A DNA stretch of 64,000 nt. Source: Methanoplanus sp. FWC-SCC4 (GTDB taxonomy: Archaea; Halobacteriota; Methanomicrobia; Methanomicrobiales; Methanomicrobiaceae). Each line of letters begins with the position of its first letter. Positions within the stretch are counted from its first letter, which is position 1. The notes beneath the pieces are model-generated. The model ran no database searches. It had not been told where the DNA came from and worked only from the letters and a program-made list of their open reading frames with translations. The DNA lies in contig NZ_CP043875.1 in assembly GCF_032878975.1 (NCBI RefSeq), positions 922,370 to 986,369 of the forward strand, in the 5' to 3' direction. The position numbers and the translations under genes were made by a program. Below are positions 45,527 to 54,858 of this stretch, piece by piece.

Positions 45527-47077
45527 ATGATTGATTTATCAGTTATTCCAAAAGACCCCGGCTGTTATCTTTACAAAGATCAAAATGGAAAAATAATATA
45601 CATCGGAAAAGCAAAAAACCTAAAAAAAAGGGTTTCATCTTATTTTAACAAAAAGGATCACGATCCTAAGACAAAAGCTCTTCTAAAGGCAATTGTGGAT
45701 ATTGATCTCATAATAACAGGAACTGAAGTAGAGGCTTTAATTCTTGAAAACAACCTGATTAAAAGATACCAGCCAAAATATAATATTGATTTAAAGGATT
45801 CCAAAAATTATGCATATATCCGGATTAGCGGAGAAAAATTTCCACGAATTGGTATTGCCAGAACAAAAAGCAGTAGTGGCGAATATTTCGGGCCTTTTGT
45901 TTCTGCAAAGGAAAGGGACTATGTACTCTCGGTGTTAAAGAAAATTTTCAGGCTTCGATCATGCAGAAGAATGACAAAGAAGGCCTGTCTGAGGTACCAC
46001 ATCGGAACATGCACGGGCCCCTGCACCGGCAATATCAGTGAGGAAGAATATAGAAACCTGATCTTAAAAGCTGAATCTGTACTCCGTGGAAATACAAAGG
46101 AATTACTTTCATCCCTGGAATCTGAGATGAAAGAAAAATCCAAAAATCTTGAATTTGAAAAAGCCATTGAACTCAGGGAGCAAATCGAAGCAGTCCGGCA
46201 TCTTGATGACAGACAGCATATAGATCGCCGAAAAATTACTGATGAAGATATTATCAATTATTCTATCCGAAACGGTGTTATGTACCTGATGATTTTTTCA
46301 GTTTATAAAGGAACTCTCTCTGAAAAACAGGAATTTGTTTTTGAGGGTGGAGATGAATCCCTTGAAGAATTCATTGTTCAGTATTATTCGGAAAATGAAC
46401 CTCCCCTGGAACTGATTCTGCCAAGGGAAACAGAACCTGTTATAGCTGAATTCTTATCCTCACAAAAGAGCAGAAAAGTAAAAGTAACTGTTCCTAAAAA
46501 AGGGGATAAGAAAAACCTGCTTGATCTTGTAAAGCATAATGTGGATACGGTGTTTTTTGGAGGCGAGATTAAGGTAAAAGAACTTAAAAAACGCCTTCAT
46601 CTCTCCGAAGAGCCGGAAATAATTGAGTGTTTTGACATATCACATCTTGCGGGTACATCAATGGTCGGGTCAATGGTGCAGTTTAGATACGGAAAACCTG
46701 ATAAGAGAAATTACCGAAGATTCAGGATTAAAACAATTGATGGCATTGATGATTTTGCTGCCATTGCCGAAGTTGTAAAAAGAAGATACCAGCGAATAAA
46801 AAATGAAAACGGTGAGTTCCCGGATCTCATAATTATTGACGGTGGTAAAGGACAGCTTTCATCTGCAAAAAATATCCTTGATGAAATTGGTGTAAAGATA
46901 CCTGTTATATCCATTGCAAAAAGAGAGGAGGAGATATATGTGCCCGGGCTTAAATATCCCCTTCCATTAAAAAAAGATGAGAAAGCATCTCTTTTTATTC
47001 AGGAGATAAGAGATGAGGCACATCGTTTTGCAATAAGTTATAACCGTCTGTTAAGGAAAAAGGAAATTACGGGGTGA
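45527..47077 (+). CDS. uvrC: Excinuclease ABC subunit C (UvrC), lacking the C-terminal HhH domain
   Basis: A 516-residue UvrC. The GIY-YIG nuclease (residues 8-90, GCYLYKDQNGKIIYIGKA) makes the 3' cut, a UVR motif (about 190-230) binds UvrB, and the RNase H-like domain ECFDISHLAGTSMVGSMV...DGGKGQLS makes the 5' cut. The protein ends shortly after RDEAHRFAISYNRLLRKK, the place where bacterial UvrC continues with two helix-hairpin-helix motifs. The uvrB GTG overlaps its stop by 4 bp, so the missing part is not a frameshift. Confidence 0.95.
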   Translation: MIDLSVIPKDPGCYLYKDQNGKIIYIGKAKNLKKRVSSYFNKKDHDPKTKALLKAIVDIDLIITGTEVEALILENNLIKRYQPKYNIDLKDSKNYAYIRISGEKFPRIGIARTKSSSGEYFGPFVSAKERDYVLSVLKKIFRLRSCRRMTKKACLRYHIGTCTGPCTGNISEEEYRNLILKAESVLRGNTKELLSSLESEMKEKSKNLEFEKAIELREQIEAVRHLDDRQHIDRRKITDEDIINYSIRNGVMYLMIFSVYKGTLSEKQEFVFEGGDESLEEFIVQYYSENEPPLELILPRETEPVIAEFLSSQKSRKVKVTVPKKGDKKNLLDLVKHNVDTVFFGGEIKVKELKKRLHLSEEPEIIECFDISHLAGTSMVGSMVQFRYGKPDKRNYRRFRIKTIDGIDDFAAIAEVVKRRYQRIKNENGEFPDLIIIDGGKGQLSSAKNILDEIGVKIPVISIAKREEEIYVPGLKYPLPLKKDEKASLFIQEIRDEAHRFAISYNRLLRKKEITG

Positions 47078-49029
47078 TAAATATTAAAGCAAATCAGAAG
47101 TTTGAACTGGTCTCTGATTTTAAACCGGAGGGATCACAGCCTGAAGCAATTGAAGAGCTAACCAAAGGGTTAACCGTCCATAAAAGGTTTCAGACACTGC
47201 TGGGTGTTACTGGTTCGGGAAAAACCTTTACAATTGCAAATGTAATTTCGAAAGTACAAAAGCCAACCCTTGTCCTTGCACACAATAAAACACTTGCTGC
47301 ACAGTTATACAATGAATTTAAGGAGTTTTTCCCAAAAAACAGGGTTGAATATTTTGTATCCTATTATGATTTTTATCAGCCTGAATCCTATCTCCCCGCA
47401 AAAGATCAGTATATAGAAAAAGACGCCCACATAAATCCTAAAATTGAGCAGATGCGTCTTTCCGCCACGGCTTCTCTTCTCTCAGGAAAAGATGTGATTG
47501 TTGTTGCATCGGTTTCGGCAATATACGGTCTTGGAAACCCTGAAAATTTTGAAAAAATGGGATTTGAACTAAATGTTGGGGATATCGTAAAAAGAAACGA
47601 TATTCTTGAAAAACTTATTGACATTTTGTTTGAGAGAAATGATATTGAACTCATGCCCGGACGCTTCCGGGTAAAAGGTGATACAATTGATTTAATCCCG
47701 GGGTATTTCAACAATATTATCAGAATTGAGATGTTTGGTGATGAGATTGAAAGAATCTCCGAGATTGATAAAATAACGGGAAACCGTCTTGACCAGATGA
47801 ATTACTTTTTTGTTTATCCTGCAAAGCATTTTGTTATACCGGAGTCTGAAAAAGAGGAGGCACTTTTGGAGATAAATAATGAGCTTGACGAATGGCTGCC
47901 AAATCTTGGTCTTCTGGAATCTCACAGGCTTAAACAAAGAACCCTTTTTGATATTGAAATGATTCGGGAGACAGGTTCATGCAAAGGAATTGAAAATTAT
48001 TCCCGCTTTTTTGATCACAGAGAGAAGGGAGTAAAACCGTTTTGCCTTCTGGATTATTTCCCTGAAGATTTTTTGATGGTAATTGATGAAAGCCATCAGA
48101 CTCTTCCACAGGTAAGGGGTATGTACAACGGAGACAGATCCAGAAAAGAACCGCTTGTAAAATATGGTTTCAGACTTCCATCCGCATTTGATAATCGTCC
48201 TCTGGTTTTCAGCGAATTCGAAGAGTATATGAAAAATGTGATTTTTGTATCCGCCACACCCGGAAGCTATGAAAATGAAAATTCACCTGAGATTGTTGAA
48301 CAGATTATAAGACCGACAGGGCTTATTGACCCGGAGGTTGAAGTCAGGCCTGTTAAGGGACAGACAGATGATGTCTTAAAAGAGATTAAAAAGACGATTG
48401 AAAAAGGGGACAGGGTGCTTATCACAACCCTCACCAAAAAACTTGCGGAAGAACTATCGGATTATCTTGCCGAACAGAATATCAAAACAAGGTATCTTCA
48501 TTCAGATATTAAAACAATTGAAAGAACGGAGATTATCCGTGAACTTCGTCTTGGTAAATTTGATGTTCTTGTCGGAATCAACCTTTTAAGAGAAGGTCTT
48601 GATATTCCCGAAGTAGGTTTTATCGGTATTCTGGATGCTGACAAAGAAGGATTTTTGCGTGATGCAAAAAGCCTTATACAGATAATTGGTCGTGCTGCAA
48701 GAAACGTAAATTCTCATGTTGTTCTTTACGGTGACAGGATGACGGATTCCATGAAAACCGCAATTGAAGAGACAAACCGCCGCAGGAAGATTCAGGTTGA
48801 ATATAATCAGTCACATGGTATCACTCCGACAACTGTTGTAAAACCAATACGGGAAAAAGAGGTGGAAATTAAGGATACGAAACACATCCCGAAGAGAGAT
48901 ATACCAAATGTTTTAATCGAACTTGAATCTGAAATGTATTCGGCAGCAGATTCACTTGATTTTGAAAGGGCCATTGAATTAAGAGAGAGAATAAAAAGAT
49001 TAAAAGAAGATCTCAATAAAGCTGATTAA
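47074..49029 (+). CDS. uvrB: Excinuclease ABC subunit B (UvrB)
   Basis: The 651-residue UvrB verifies damage and hands DNA to UvrC. Walker A GVTGSGKTFT (about residue 45), the beta hairpin YYDFYQPESYLPAKDQYIEKDA (about 97-118), helicase motif DESHQT, motif VI QIIGRAARN and the C-terminal UVR helix pair LDFERAIELRERI are all in place. The GTG start overlaps the uvrC stop; AAGGAAA lies about 7-13 nt upstream. Confidence 0.96.
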   Translation: MINIKANQKFELVSDFKPEGSQPEAIEELTKGLTVHKRFQTLLGVTGSGKTFTIANVISKVQKPTLVLAHNKTLAAQLYNEFKEFFPKNRVEYFVSYYDFYQPESYLPAKDQYIEKDAHINPKIEQMRLSATASLLSGKDVIVVASVSAIYGLGNPENFEKMGFELNVGDIVKRNDILEKLIDILFERNDIELMPGRFRVKGDTIDLIPGYFNNIIRIEMFGDEIERISEIDKITGNRLDQMNYFFVYPAKHFVIPESEKEEALLEINNELDEWLPNLGLLESHRLKQRTLFDIEMIRETGSCKGIENYSRFFDHREKGVKPFCLLDYFPEDFLMVIDESHQTLPQVRGMYNGDRSRKEPLVKYGFRLPSAFDNRPLVFSEFEEYMKNVIFVSATPGSYENENSPEIVEQIIRPTGLIDPEVEVRPVKGQTDDVLKEIKKTIEKGDRVLITTLTKKLAEELSDYLAEQNIKTRYLHSDIKTIERTEIIRELRLGKFDVLVGINLLREGLDIPEVGFIGILDADKEGFLRDAKSLIQIIGRAARNVNSHVVLYGDRMTDSMKTAIEETNRRRKIQVEYNQSHGITPTTVVKPIREKEVEIKDTKHIPKRDIPNVLIELESEMYSAADSLDFERAIELRERIKRLKEDLNKAD

Positions 49030-49100
49030 AATTATTACAGGTAAAAACCGGTTTTTTGTTGCAATATATCTTTTTTTAACACATCATTTTTATGAAAAAT

Positions 49101-49133
49101 TACTTTCACACCGTGCGCAAAGCAGATATATAG
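49101..49133 (+). promoter_or_regulatory. Copy C of the TACTTTCACACCG element with TATA box
   Basis: TACTTTCACACCGTGCGC (49101-49118) is 8 nt before TATATAG (49127-49133), the same spacing as copy A. Transcription would start about at the ATG at 49155, so the message is probably leaderless. Confidence 0.62.
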
Positions 49134-49154
49134 TCCTGATGTTCATTTTAAAAT

Positions 49155-49334
49155 ATGAAAAACATCGAAATGTCAAAAGACGGAAATATTCTTACTTTAA
49201 AAGTGGATCTCTCACAAGAATTCGGAGAATCAAAATCCGGAAAATCCATAACAATTGCATCAACAGAAGGGAATATATCTGTGCCTGATGATGAAGACAT
49301 TAAAATAGGCCTTAATATTTACCGGAAAAAATAA
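49155..49334 (+). CDS. Small conserved methanogen protein (59 residues)
   Basis: The frame codes for MKNIEMSKDGNILTLKVDLSQ... and ends in GLNIYRKK. I recall near-identical small proteins in other Methanomicrobia, always of unknown function. It has alternating polar/hydrophobic strands, so a small beta fold, and no cysteine. It has its own TATA box and the same upstream element as uvrA, with the ATG at the expected transcript start. A DNA-damage-linked role is inferred from the shared element only. Confidence 0.7.
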   Translation: MKNIEMSKDGNILTLKVDLSQEFGESKSGKSITIASTEGNISVPDDEDIKIGLNIYRKK

Positions 49335-49409
49335 CCGGATCATGATTGGGGCTTTTCCCGGATTATTAAATTTGTTCTGAACAAAAAAAATTGTGAATTA
49401 AAAAAATTA

Positions 49410-50027
49410 TTATTTTAATTCTTCAAGGCCGTTTTTGAATTCATCAATGTATTCTTTCATTGAAAGACTTCCTTCGGGGAAAGGGCAGTCAATATCATAC
49501 ATCTTTTCAATCATTGGATTTGAGGGAAGAAAGATCATATCTGTTTTGGTTTTTTTGCATGCTTCGACCATTGCTTTTCTAAACGGACCTATGCAGTAAG
49601 CAATTCTTTTTTGATAAGTTTTTTTTGTTTTGTTGAGGTAACCAACGAGTCTGTACACTTCAATTCTGTGAAAATCAATTCTTTCCTTATCATTGGTGCA
49701 TTTACCAAGCATGTAATGATAATTTGAATATGGATACATGAGTTCAAGCTCTGAGGGTACTGTTCCGCATGTTCCGAATATTACCACATGGTACTTTTCA
49801 GGAGGAAGGGCATTTTTTATAATTTTGTGAAACAGTTTATGGCTCGGGCTCTGACTGTAAGGTTTTCGTAGTGCACAGGGAATAAATATCCCTATTTCTT
49901 TTTCTTCGATGTGATAATTATCTATTATATACCTGTATGCGTCTTCGAATTCCGGTCTGTAAAAAGGGGGATCATAAATCTCGATTTTGTTTCCTTTTTT
50001 GTCTGTAACGTAATTTTTCTGTGACAT
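49410..50027 (-). CDS. DUF5591 domain protein (archaeosine-synthase-like middle domain)
   Basis: A 205-residue protein. The motif IPCALRKPYSQSPSHKLF and HVVIFGTCGTVPSELELMYP are those of DUF5591, the domain found inside archaeosine synthase (ArcS/TgtA2). This is a stand-alone copy with no tRNA-binding PUA domain. It may act in tRNA modification, but this is only by family. The gene lies alone between the uvr cluster and an FKBP gene. Confidence 0.7.
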   Translation of the reverse strand: MSQKNYVTDKKGNKIEIYDPPFYRPEFEDAYRYIIDNYHIEEKEIGIFIPCALRKPYSQSPSHKLFHKIIKNALPPEKYHVVIFGTCGTVPSELELMYPYSNYHYMLGKCTNDKERIDFHRIEVYRLVGYLNKTKKTYQKRIAYCIGPFRKAMVEACKKTKTDMIFLPSNPMIEKMYDIDCPFPEGSLSMKEYIDEFKNGLEELK

Positions 50028-50114
50028 CTTTGAAATCAGCCCAATTCCCTGGTGAAAAATGTTTTAGATTAATTAAATTTCAAAAATTAATATTGCTTTG
50101 TATTGTACAGGTAT

Positions 50115-50549
50115 TTATTCTGGAAGCAGATCAATTAGTTCAAGTTCATATGTAAGGTTCATTCCCGCCATTGGATGATTTGCATCGACTTTTATTGTTT
50201 TTGTGTTGATTTCCATTACTTTTACAAGTGAGTTCTGGCCTGTTGGTAGTTTCAGGTTTACGATCTGTCCGGGTTTTGGATCATATGTAAAGTTCAGACC
50301 TTTTTTCCTCAATTTAAATACGAGTCTTTTATTATATTCTCCGTATGCATTTTCAGCAGGAAGATCAACTTTTACAACGTCTCCTGGTTTTTTTCCATAA
50401 AGTGCTTCTTCAAATGCCGGATTTATATTTCCGTCACCTAAGACAATTCTTTGCGGGTCTTCATTTTTTGAACTTTCAAATATATCTCCGTCTTCAGTTA
50501 TGCTCGTGAAATGAACAAGAAGAAGATCTCCTTTCTTTGCACCAGTCAT
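50115..50549 (-). CDS. FKBP-type peptidyl-prolyl isomerase, SlyD-like
   Basis: A 144-residue cytosolic FKBP. The N-terminal strand GDLLLVHFTSITEDGDIFESS, the GDGNINPAFEEALYGKKPGDVVKVDLPAENAYGEY run and the C-terminal VDANHPMAGMNLTYELELID identify the SlyD-type domain with the insert-in-flap chaperone part. It helps protein folding by turning proline bonds. It has no metal-binding tail. Confidence 0.92.
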   Translation of the reverse strand: MTGAKKGDLLLVHFTSITEDGDIFESSKNEDPQRIVLGDGNINPAFEEALYGKKPGDVVKVDLPAENAYGEYNKRLVFKLRKKGLNFTYDPKPGQIVNLKLPTGQNSLVKVMEINTKTIKVDANHPMAGMNLTYELELIDLLPE

Positions 50550-50684
50550 GCTTCACCTGCCTGTTTTTTGTAAATTTCATAGTTTTTTAATATTTTTCGA
50601 TACAGTTTTTAAAAATAATTCTTCTTCATCAATGTTTGCCATGGAAAACATAAATGTGAATAATGTTCCAATAACTCAATCACT

Positions 50685-51026
50685 ATGTCCGGTGAGTTAA
50701 AAAAAGTTATTGTTGTTTTATGTACTGTTTCATCAGAAGAATCTAAAAAAATATGCAAAGATATAATCAAATCGGGATATGCCGCCTGTATTAATAAAAT
50801 TCCTGTTGGTTCATATTATTTGTGGGATGATAAATTCTGCCATGATGAAGAGGATTTGTTGATAATAAAGACAATTGAATCGCAATTTGATGATCTGAAA
50901 GAATTTATTAAAGCCCGTCATTCATATGCACTTCCTGAGATAATATCAATACCTGTGGAAAACGGCTCAGAGGATTATTTAAACTGGGTACGTGAGACCG
51001 TTACTTCGTTTAAAAAATCAAAATGA
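50685..51026 (+). CDS. cutA: Divalent-cation tolerance protein CutA
   Basis: A 113-residue CutA. VVLCTVSSEESKKICKDIIKSGYAACINKIPVGSYYLWDDK and YALPEIISIPVENGSEDYLNWV are the family motifs. CutA forms very stable trimers; the copper-tolerance role is not well supported outside enterobacteria. A short AT-rich gap with a likely TATA box separates it from the divergent FKBP. Confidence 0.92.
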   Translation: MSGELKKVIVVLCTVSSEESKKICKDIIKSGYAACINKIPVGSYYLWDDKFCHDEEDLLIIKTIESQFDDLKEFIKARHSYALPEIISIPVENGSEDYLNWVRETVTSFKKSK

Positions 51027-51097
51027 TATTTATATTTCAGTCACTGTTTTGGTAATTTTGATAATAACAGAAAAACAGGCTGATTAAAAAAAATAAT

Positions 51098-51631
51098 TTA
51101 TCTGGGTGAAATCAATTTGTCCAGAGTTATCTCAAATGTCAGATTCTTTCCTGCCAGCGGGTGATTTGCATCAAGTGTAACTTCACTTTCATTGAAATCT
51201 GTTATGGTCACCTGATATACACTTCCGTCATTTCCGCTCATTCCAAAACTTTTGCCTTTTTCAAGTTCAAAAGATTCCGGGAACTGGTCTCTGCCGGCAA
51301 TAAATGTCAGATTTTCATCACGTTCACCGTATGCTTCATCCGGTGTCAGTGTTACGGTTTTTATTTCTCCCTCTTTCATTCCAACAACAGCTTTTTCAAA
51401 TCCGGAAATCATCTGTTTTTTTCCAAGAACAAATTTAAGGGGAGTGCCGTTTCCTTTAACTGACTGGTCAAAAACAGTTCCGTCATCAAGGGTTCCAGTA
51501 TAATATACTTCCACAGTATCTCCATATCTTGCAGAATCAGTATTATTTTCAGCTGACTGGGTACATCCTGCTGTCAGAACAGTCATGATTGCCAAAAATA
51601 CTATTAAAAATCCAAAACTTAATTTTTTCAT
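51098..51631 (-). CDS. FKBP-type peptidyl-prolyl isomerase, lipoprotein
   Basis: A 177-residue secreted FKBP. A signal helix (residues 6-20) ends with the lipobox LTAGC (Cys23), so it is held at the outer face of the membrane. The FKBP part has VEVYYTGTLDDGTVFDQS and the C-terminal LDANHPLAGKNLTFEITLD. It is a paralogue of the cytosolic FKBP 550 bp away and would fold exported proteins. Confidence 0.9.
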   Translation of the reverse strand: MKKLSFGFLIVFLAIMTVLTAGCTQSAENNTDSARYGDTVEVYYTGTLDDGTVFDQSVKGNGTPLKFVLGKKQMISGFEKAVVGMKEGEIKTVTLTPDEAYGERDENLTFIAGRDQFPESFELEKGKSFGMSGNDGSVYQVTITDFNESEVTLDANHPLAGKNLTFEITLDKLISPR

Positions 51632-51770
51632 GAAATCTCTCTTTTTATTTTAGGAATAATAAGAAAATAAAGTATTTGATCATTTTATTTTTCAAAAAAG
51701 TTTATGAAAATTTGGCAGGTATTTTTAATTGAATTATAATCAAATATAATCAGGTTGAAAATAATAAGGA

Positions 51771-53558
51771 ATGTTGCCGATAATGGAAAATGCTTCTTCA
51801 TTTAAGAAAATAATGTTAATCGGGATAACAGTGGGTATTATTTCCGGTGTCGGTGCTCTTTTGTTTTTCTGGGGATTAAAATACGGTACTCTGTTTGTTA
51901 TGGAGACATTTTTCGAATATTATCTGCCTCTTGAAGGACAGACTATTTCTGAAATTTCAGGCTGGACGCCGCCTCCTGTCATATGGCTTATATTGCCGAT
52001 AATATGTACCGGTGCTTTTTTATCGGGTTTACTGGTTTACAGGTTTGCACCTGAGGCTGAAGGCCATGGTACTGATGCGGCAATAAAAGCGTTTCACGGG
52101 GAAGGCCGGATAAGATGGAGAGTACCTGTAATTAAAGCAGTTGCCTCTATTCTCACAATCTCAACAGGAGGAAGTGCCGGAAGAGAGGGGCCGACAGCAC
52201 AGATATCTGCAGGTTTTGGTTCAATTGCCGCCGATGCATTACATCTATCTCCAAAAGAGAGAAGAATTGCACTTGCAACCGGTATAGGAGCAGGTATCGG
52301 TACAATTTTTAAGGCGCCTCTTGGAGGGGCAATTCTTGCCGCAGAAATATTATATACGCGGGATGTGGAATCAGAAGCAATATTGCCTGCATTTCTTGCT
52401 TCAATTATCGGTTACTCAATCTTTGGTTATTTTGAAGGATATGATGCAATTTTCGGCACGGCTAAAATAATATGGAATATCCACCAGATCCCCCTGTTTA
52501 TTACTCTTGGTATAATCTGTGCGTTTATCGGACTTTTGTATATCAGCTGTTTTTACGGTACAAGAAAAGCATTTTCAGACTTTTTTGAGAAACATAATCT
52601 CCCCAGGTACTTAAAGCCGGTAACAGGTGCATTTTTTATTGGCATTTTTGTAATAACCCTTTCTTACATCTCTCCGGAGACGATGATTACAGGTCTTGCA
52701 AGTCTTGGAACCGGTTACGGTTTTATTCAGCTTGCAATTTATAATCTGCTCCCGCTTTCAGTACTTTTATTTTTGCCGTTTACGAAAATACTCACTACTT
52801 CCTTTACAATCGGATCAGGAGGAAGCGGGGGTGTCTTTGCACCTGGTCTTGCCATTGGTGGTGCAACCGGCGGAGCTTTCGGAATGATATTGTATTATCT
52901 TATTCCTGAAATTGTACCTTTGTCTTCAGTGCCGGCCTTTGTAATTGTCGGTATGATTGCCCTTTTTGGCGGAATTGCAAATGCCCCTATTGCTGTTATG
53001 ATTATGGTTATTGAAATGACCGGGGATTTTTCACTGTTGGTCCCGGCAATGGGTGCGGTTGCAGTTTCAAATGTTCTGACCGGAGAAAATACAATATTCA
53101 GGGAGCAGTTAAAAACCAAGGCACAGTCATCTGCACACAGGGGTGAATATAATAGTGAAATATTAGAAGAAATATCTGCAAAAAGTGCAATGAGAACTTC
53201 TGCTGAACTGATCCTTTTAAGTCCGGATGATTATCAGTCCTGTATAATTGAGATTATTGATGAAACCCGTCATACCGGTTTTCCTGTAGTGAAAGACGGG
53301 AAGCTTGTCGGAATAGTAACCCACCGTGACATATTCAGGGATAATGATACATTAAAAGTTTCAGAGATTATGAAAAAGAAATTATTCACACTTAATCCTG
53401 AATCAACACTTGATATTGCACTCTCTATTATGATTGAAAAAGAAATCCATCACCTTCCTGTTGTGGATAAAGCCGATAATACAAGATTAGTCGGATTTAT
53501 TACATCCACAGATATAATGAAAGCATATACACAGAAAATGAAGGAATTAACTAAATAA
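51771..53558 (+). CDS. ClC-family chloride channel/transporter with CBS pair
   Basis: A 595-residue protein. The membrane part (residues 10-440) has the ClC motifs GGSAGREGPTAQ (GxEGP; E position is the gating glutamate), GIGTIFKAPLGGAILAAE and GSGGSGGVFAPGLAIGG. A CBS pair (about 475-590) that may bind nucleotides ends it. It moves chloride or acts as a chloride/proton exchanger. The start is ATG 51771; ATG 51783, 12 nt further, is as good by its spacing from AAGGA. Confidence 0.93.
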   Translation: MLPIMENASSFKKIMLIGITVGIISGVGALLFFWGLKYGTLFVMETFFEYYLPLEGQTISEISGWTPPPVIWLILPIICTGAFLSGLLVYRFAPEAEGHGTDAAIKAFHGEGRIRWRVPVIKAVASILTISTGGSAGREGPTAQISAGFGSIAADALHLSPKERRIALATGIGAGIGTIFKAPLGGAILAAEILYTRDVESEAILPAFLASIIGYSIFGYFEGYDAIFGTAKIIWNIHQIPLFITLGIICAFIGLLYISCFYGTRKAFSDFFEKHNLPRYLKPVTGAFFIGIFVITLSYISPETMITGLASLGTGYGFIQLAIYNLLPLSVLLFLPFTKILTTSFTIGSGGSGGVFAPGLAIGGATGGAFGMILYYLIPEIVPLSSVPAFVIVGMIALFGGIANAPIAVMIMVIEMTGDFSLLVPAMGAVAVSNVLTGENTIFREQLKTKAQSSAHRGEYNSEILEEISAKSAMRTSAELILLSPDDYQSCIIEIIDETRHTGFPVVKDGKLVGIVTHRDIFRDNDTLKVSEIMKKKLFTLNPESTLDIALSIMIEKEIHHLPVVDKADNTRLVGFITSTDIMKAYTQKMKELTK

Positions 53559-53567
53559 ACAGAATAT

Positions 53568-53574
53568 TTTTTTA
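53568..53574 (+). terminator. T-run terminator after the ClC gene
   Basis: Seven T ten bp after the TAA stop, on the coding strand. Confidence 0.45.
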
Positions 53575-53742
53575 CAAGCCATGATTTTATGAGATGATTT
53601 TTATATCTATTAACATTGTGGCACGCTGATTATGTTTATTTTAATCTTTCAATTCTATTCCTTAACTGATCAATTCTATAAAGAAATCTATATATGTTTA
53701 TAATACAAGCATTCAAAATAATATTTTCAGGTGTTGTTGGCA

Positions 53743-54219
53743 ATGGATATTGTTAAGATTCCAAAGATGGAAAAAAAAGAATACGACAGACTGATAGAAG
53801 AAGGATATATCTGCAGGATAGCATTCCGTGGGAAAAAGTATCCCTATCTCGCTCCTTTTTTGTATGTATTTGATGGAAAATTTTTATATTTCCTTTCAAC
53901 CAAATACGGGCGTAAAAATGATCTATACAAATTAAATCCACACGTATCTGTTGAAGTTGAAAAATATTCAAAGGATTTGTCCTGTTACACATTTATAACG
54001 ATGCAGGGATACATAGTCCAGGAAGAGGATGCAATAACAAAAAAACAGGTAAGACAAAAATTTGTTGAGATGATTAAGGAAAAAAATCTCTCGCAAAACA
54101 TTCTTGCAGCATTAGGTCATGATCCTTCTGAGGAAGTTGAAGCCATTGTGACAGAAGAAAGGTCAAATATCTGGAAACTTACCGGTGTTACAGATATTGT
54201 GGCTTTAAAAAATTTATAA
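53743..54219 (+). CDS. Pyridoxamine 5'-phosphate oxidase-like flavin-binding protein
   Basis: About 158 residues. The split-barrel fold of the FMN-binding PNPOx family is seen in EEGYICRIAFRGKKYPYLAPFLYVFDGKFLYFLSTKYGRKNDLYKLNPHVSVEVEK. Such proteins reduce or bind flavin or heme; true vitamin B6 activity is unlikely. I start at ATG 53743 with AGGTG 9 nt upstream, rather than the GTG at 53731, which overlaps that site. Confidence 0.8.
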   Translation: MDIVKIPKMEKKEYDRLIEEGYICRIAFRGKKYPYLAPFLYVFDGKFLYFLSTKYGRKNDLYKLNPHVSVEVEKYSKDLSCYTFITMQGYIVQEEDAITKKQVRQKFVEMIKEKNLSQNILAALGHDPSEEVEAIVTEERSNIWKLTGVTDIVALKNL

Positions 54220-54220
54220 C

Positions 54221-54227
54221 TTTTTTT
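54221..54227 (+). terminator. T-run terminator after the PNPOx-like gene
   Basis: Seven T directly after the stop codon. The next gene has a TATA-like box (TATATACTAT) about 35 bp upstream. Confidence 0.45.
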
Positions 54228-54280
54228 GGGCAAATCTTTAAGTTTAGTATATACTATTCTACATCACCAACCGGAGAAGA

Positions 54281-54676
54281 ATGGTGATGAGCGCAAATAT
54301 TCCTGAACTAAATGACTCAAACTGGGAAACATTTGTTGAAAAAAACAAAAAACCTGTTTTCATAATGTTTTATAGTGAGACATGTCCTCACTGCAGAACA
54401 ATGATGCCTTATTTTGAGCAATATGCAGAAGAATATGGTGAAAGGGTTGTTTTCGGCCTTTTAAATACTGACAACAGCGTCTGGATCCGGGAAAAATACG
54501 GTGTTTTTTCAACCCCTACCTTCAAATATTTCTGCGGTGGCAAACCTGTCGGTGATATTGTAGGTGCCGTATATCCTGCCTTGCTTAAAAGAATGATTGA
54601 GGATATGATAAAAAATGGAAGTGTCTGTGCATTAAAGTCAACTGAAATTGATTATGAGATTACCGGTTATGCCTGA
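54281..54676 (+). CDS. Thioredoxin-fold protein with CPHC active site
   Basis: A 131-residue protein. FYSETCPHCRTMMPYFEQYAEEYGERVVFGLLNTD is a thioredoxin core, but the active site is CPHC, as in DsbA, not CGPC, which makes a more oxidising thiol pair. cis-Proline is in VFSTPTFKYF. No signal peptide is seen. GGAGAAG precedes the ATG. ATG 54287 is an alternative start. Confidence 0.85.
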   Translation: MVMSANIPELNDSNWETFVEKNKKPVFIMFYSETCPHCRTMMPYFEQYAEEYGERVVFGLLNTDNSVWIREKYGVFSTPTFKYFCGGKPVGDIVGAVYPALLKRMIEDMIKNGSVCALKSTEIDYEITGYA

Positions 54677-54858
54677 AAAAAGCAGGTATAATCAGGCAAT
54701 ATTTTTTAAAAGAGGTTTTGTATAAAATATTTTTCACCAAATTGTATTTTTAATTTTTCAAAACCAAAACATTCATTCAAAATATTATATTGATGGATAT
54801 CTTATATAATCTCTAAAAAATTATATGTTCTGCATTACAATAATTTATACGAATTAGT

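Noticed and set aside
46980-47077. Frameshift that would explain the short UvrC
   Set aside because: DNA after the stop codes directly for the conserved UvrB start in an overlapping frame; no HhH remnant is seen.
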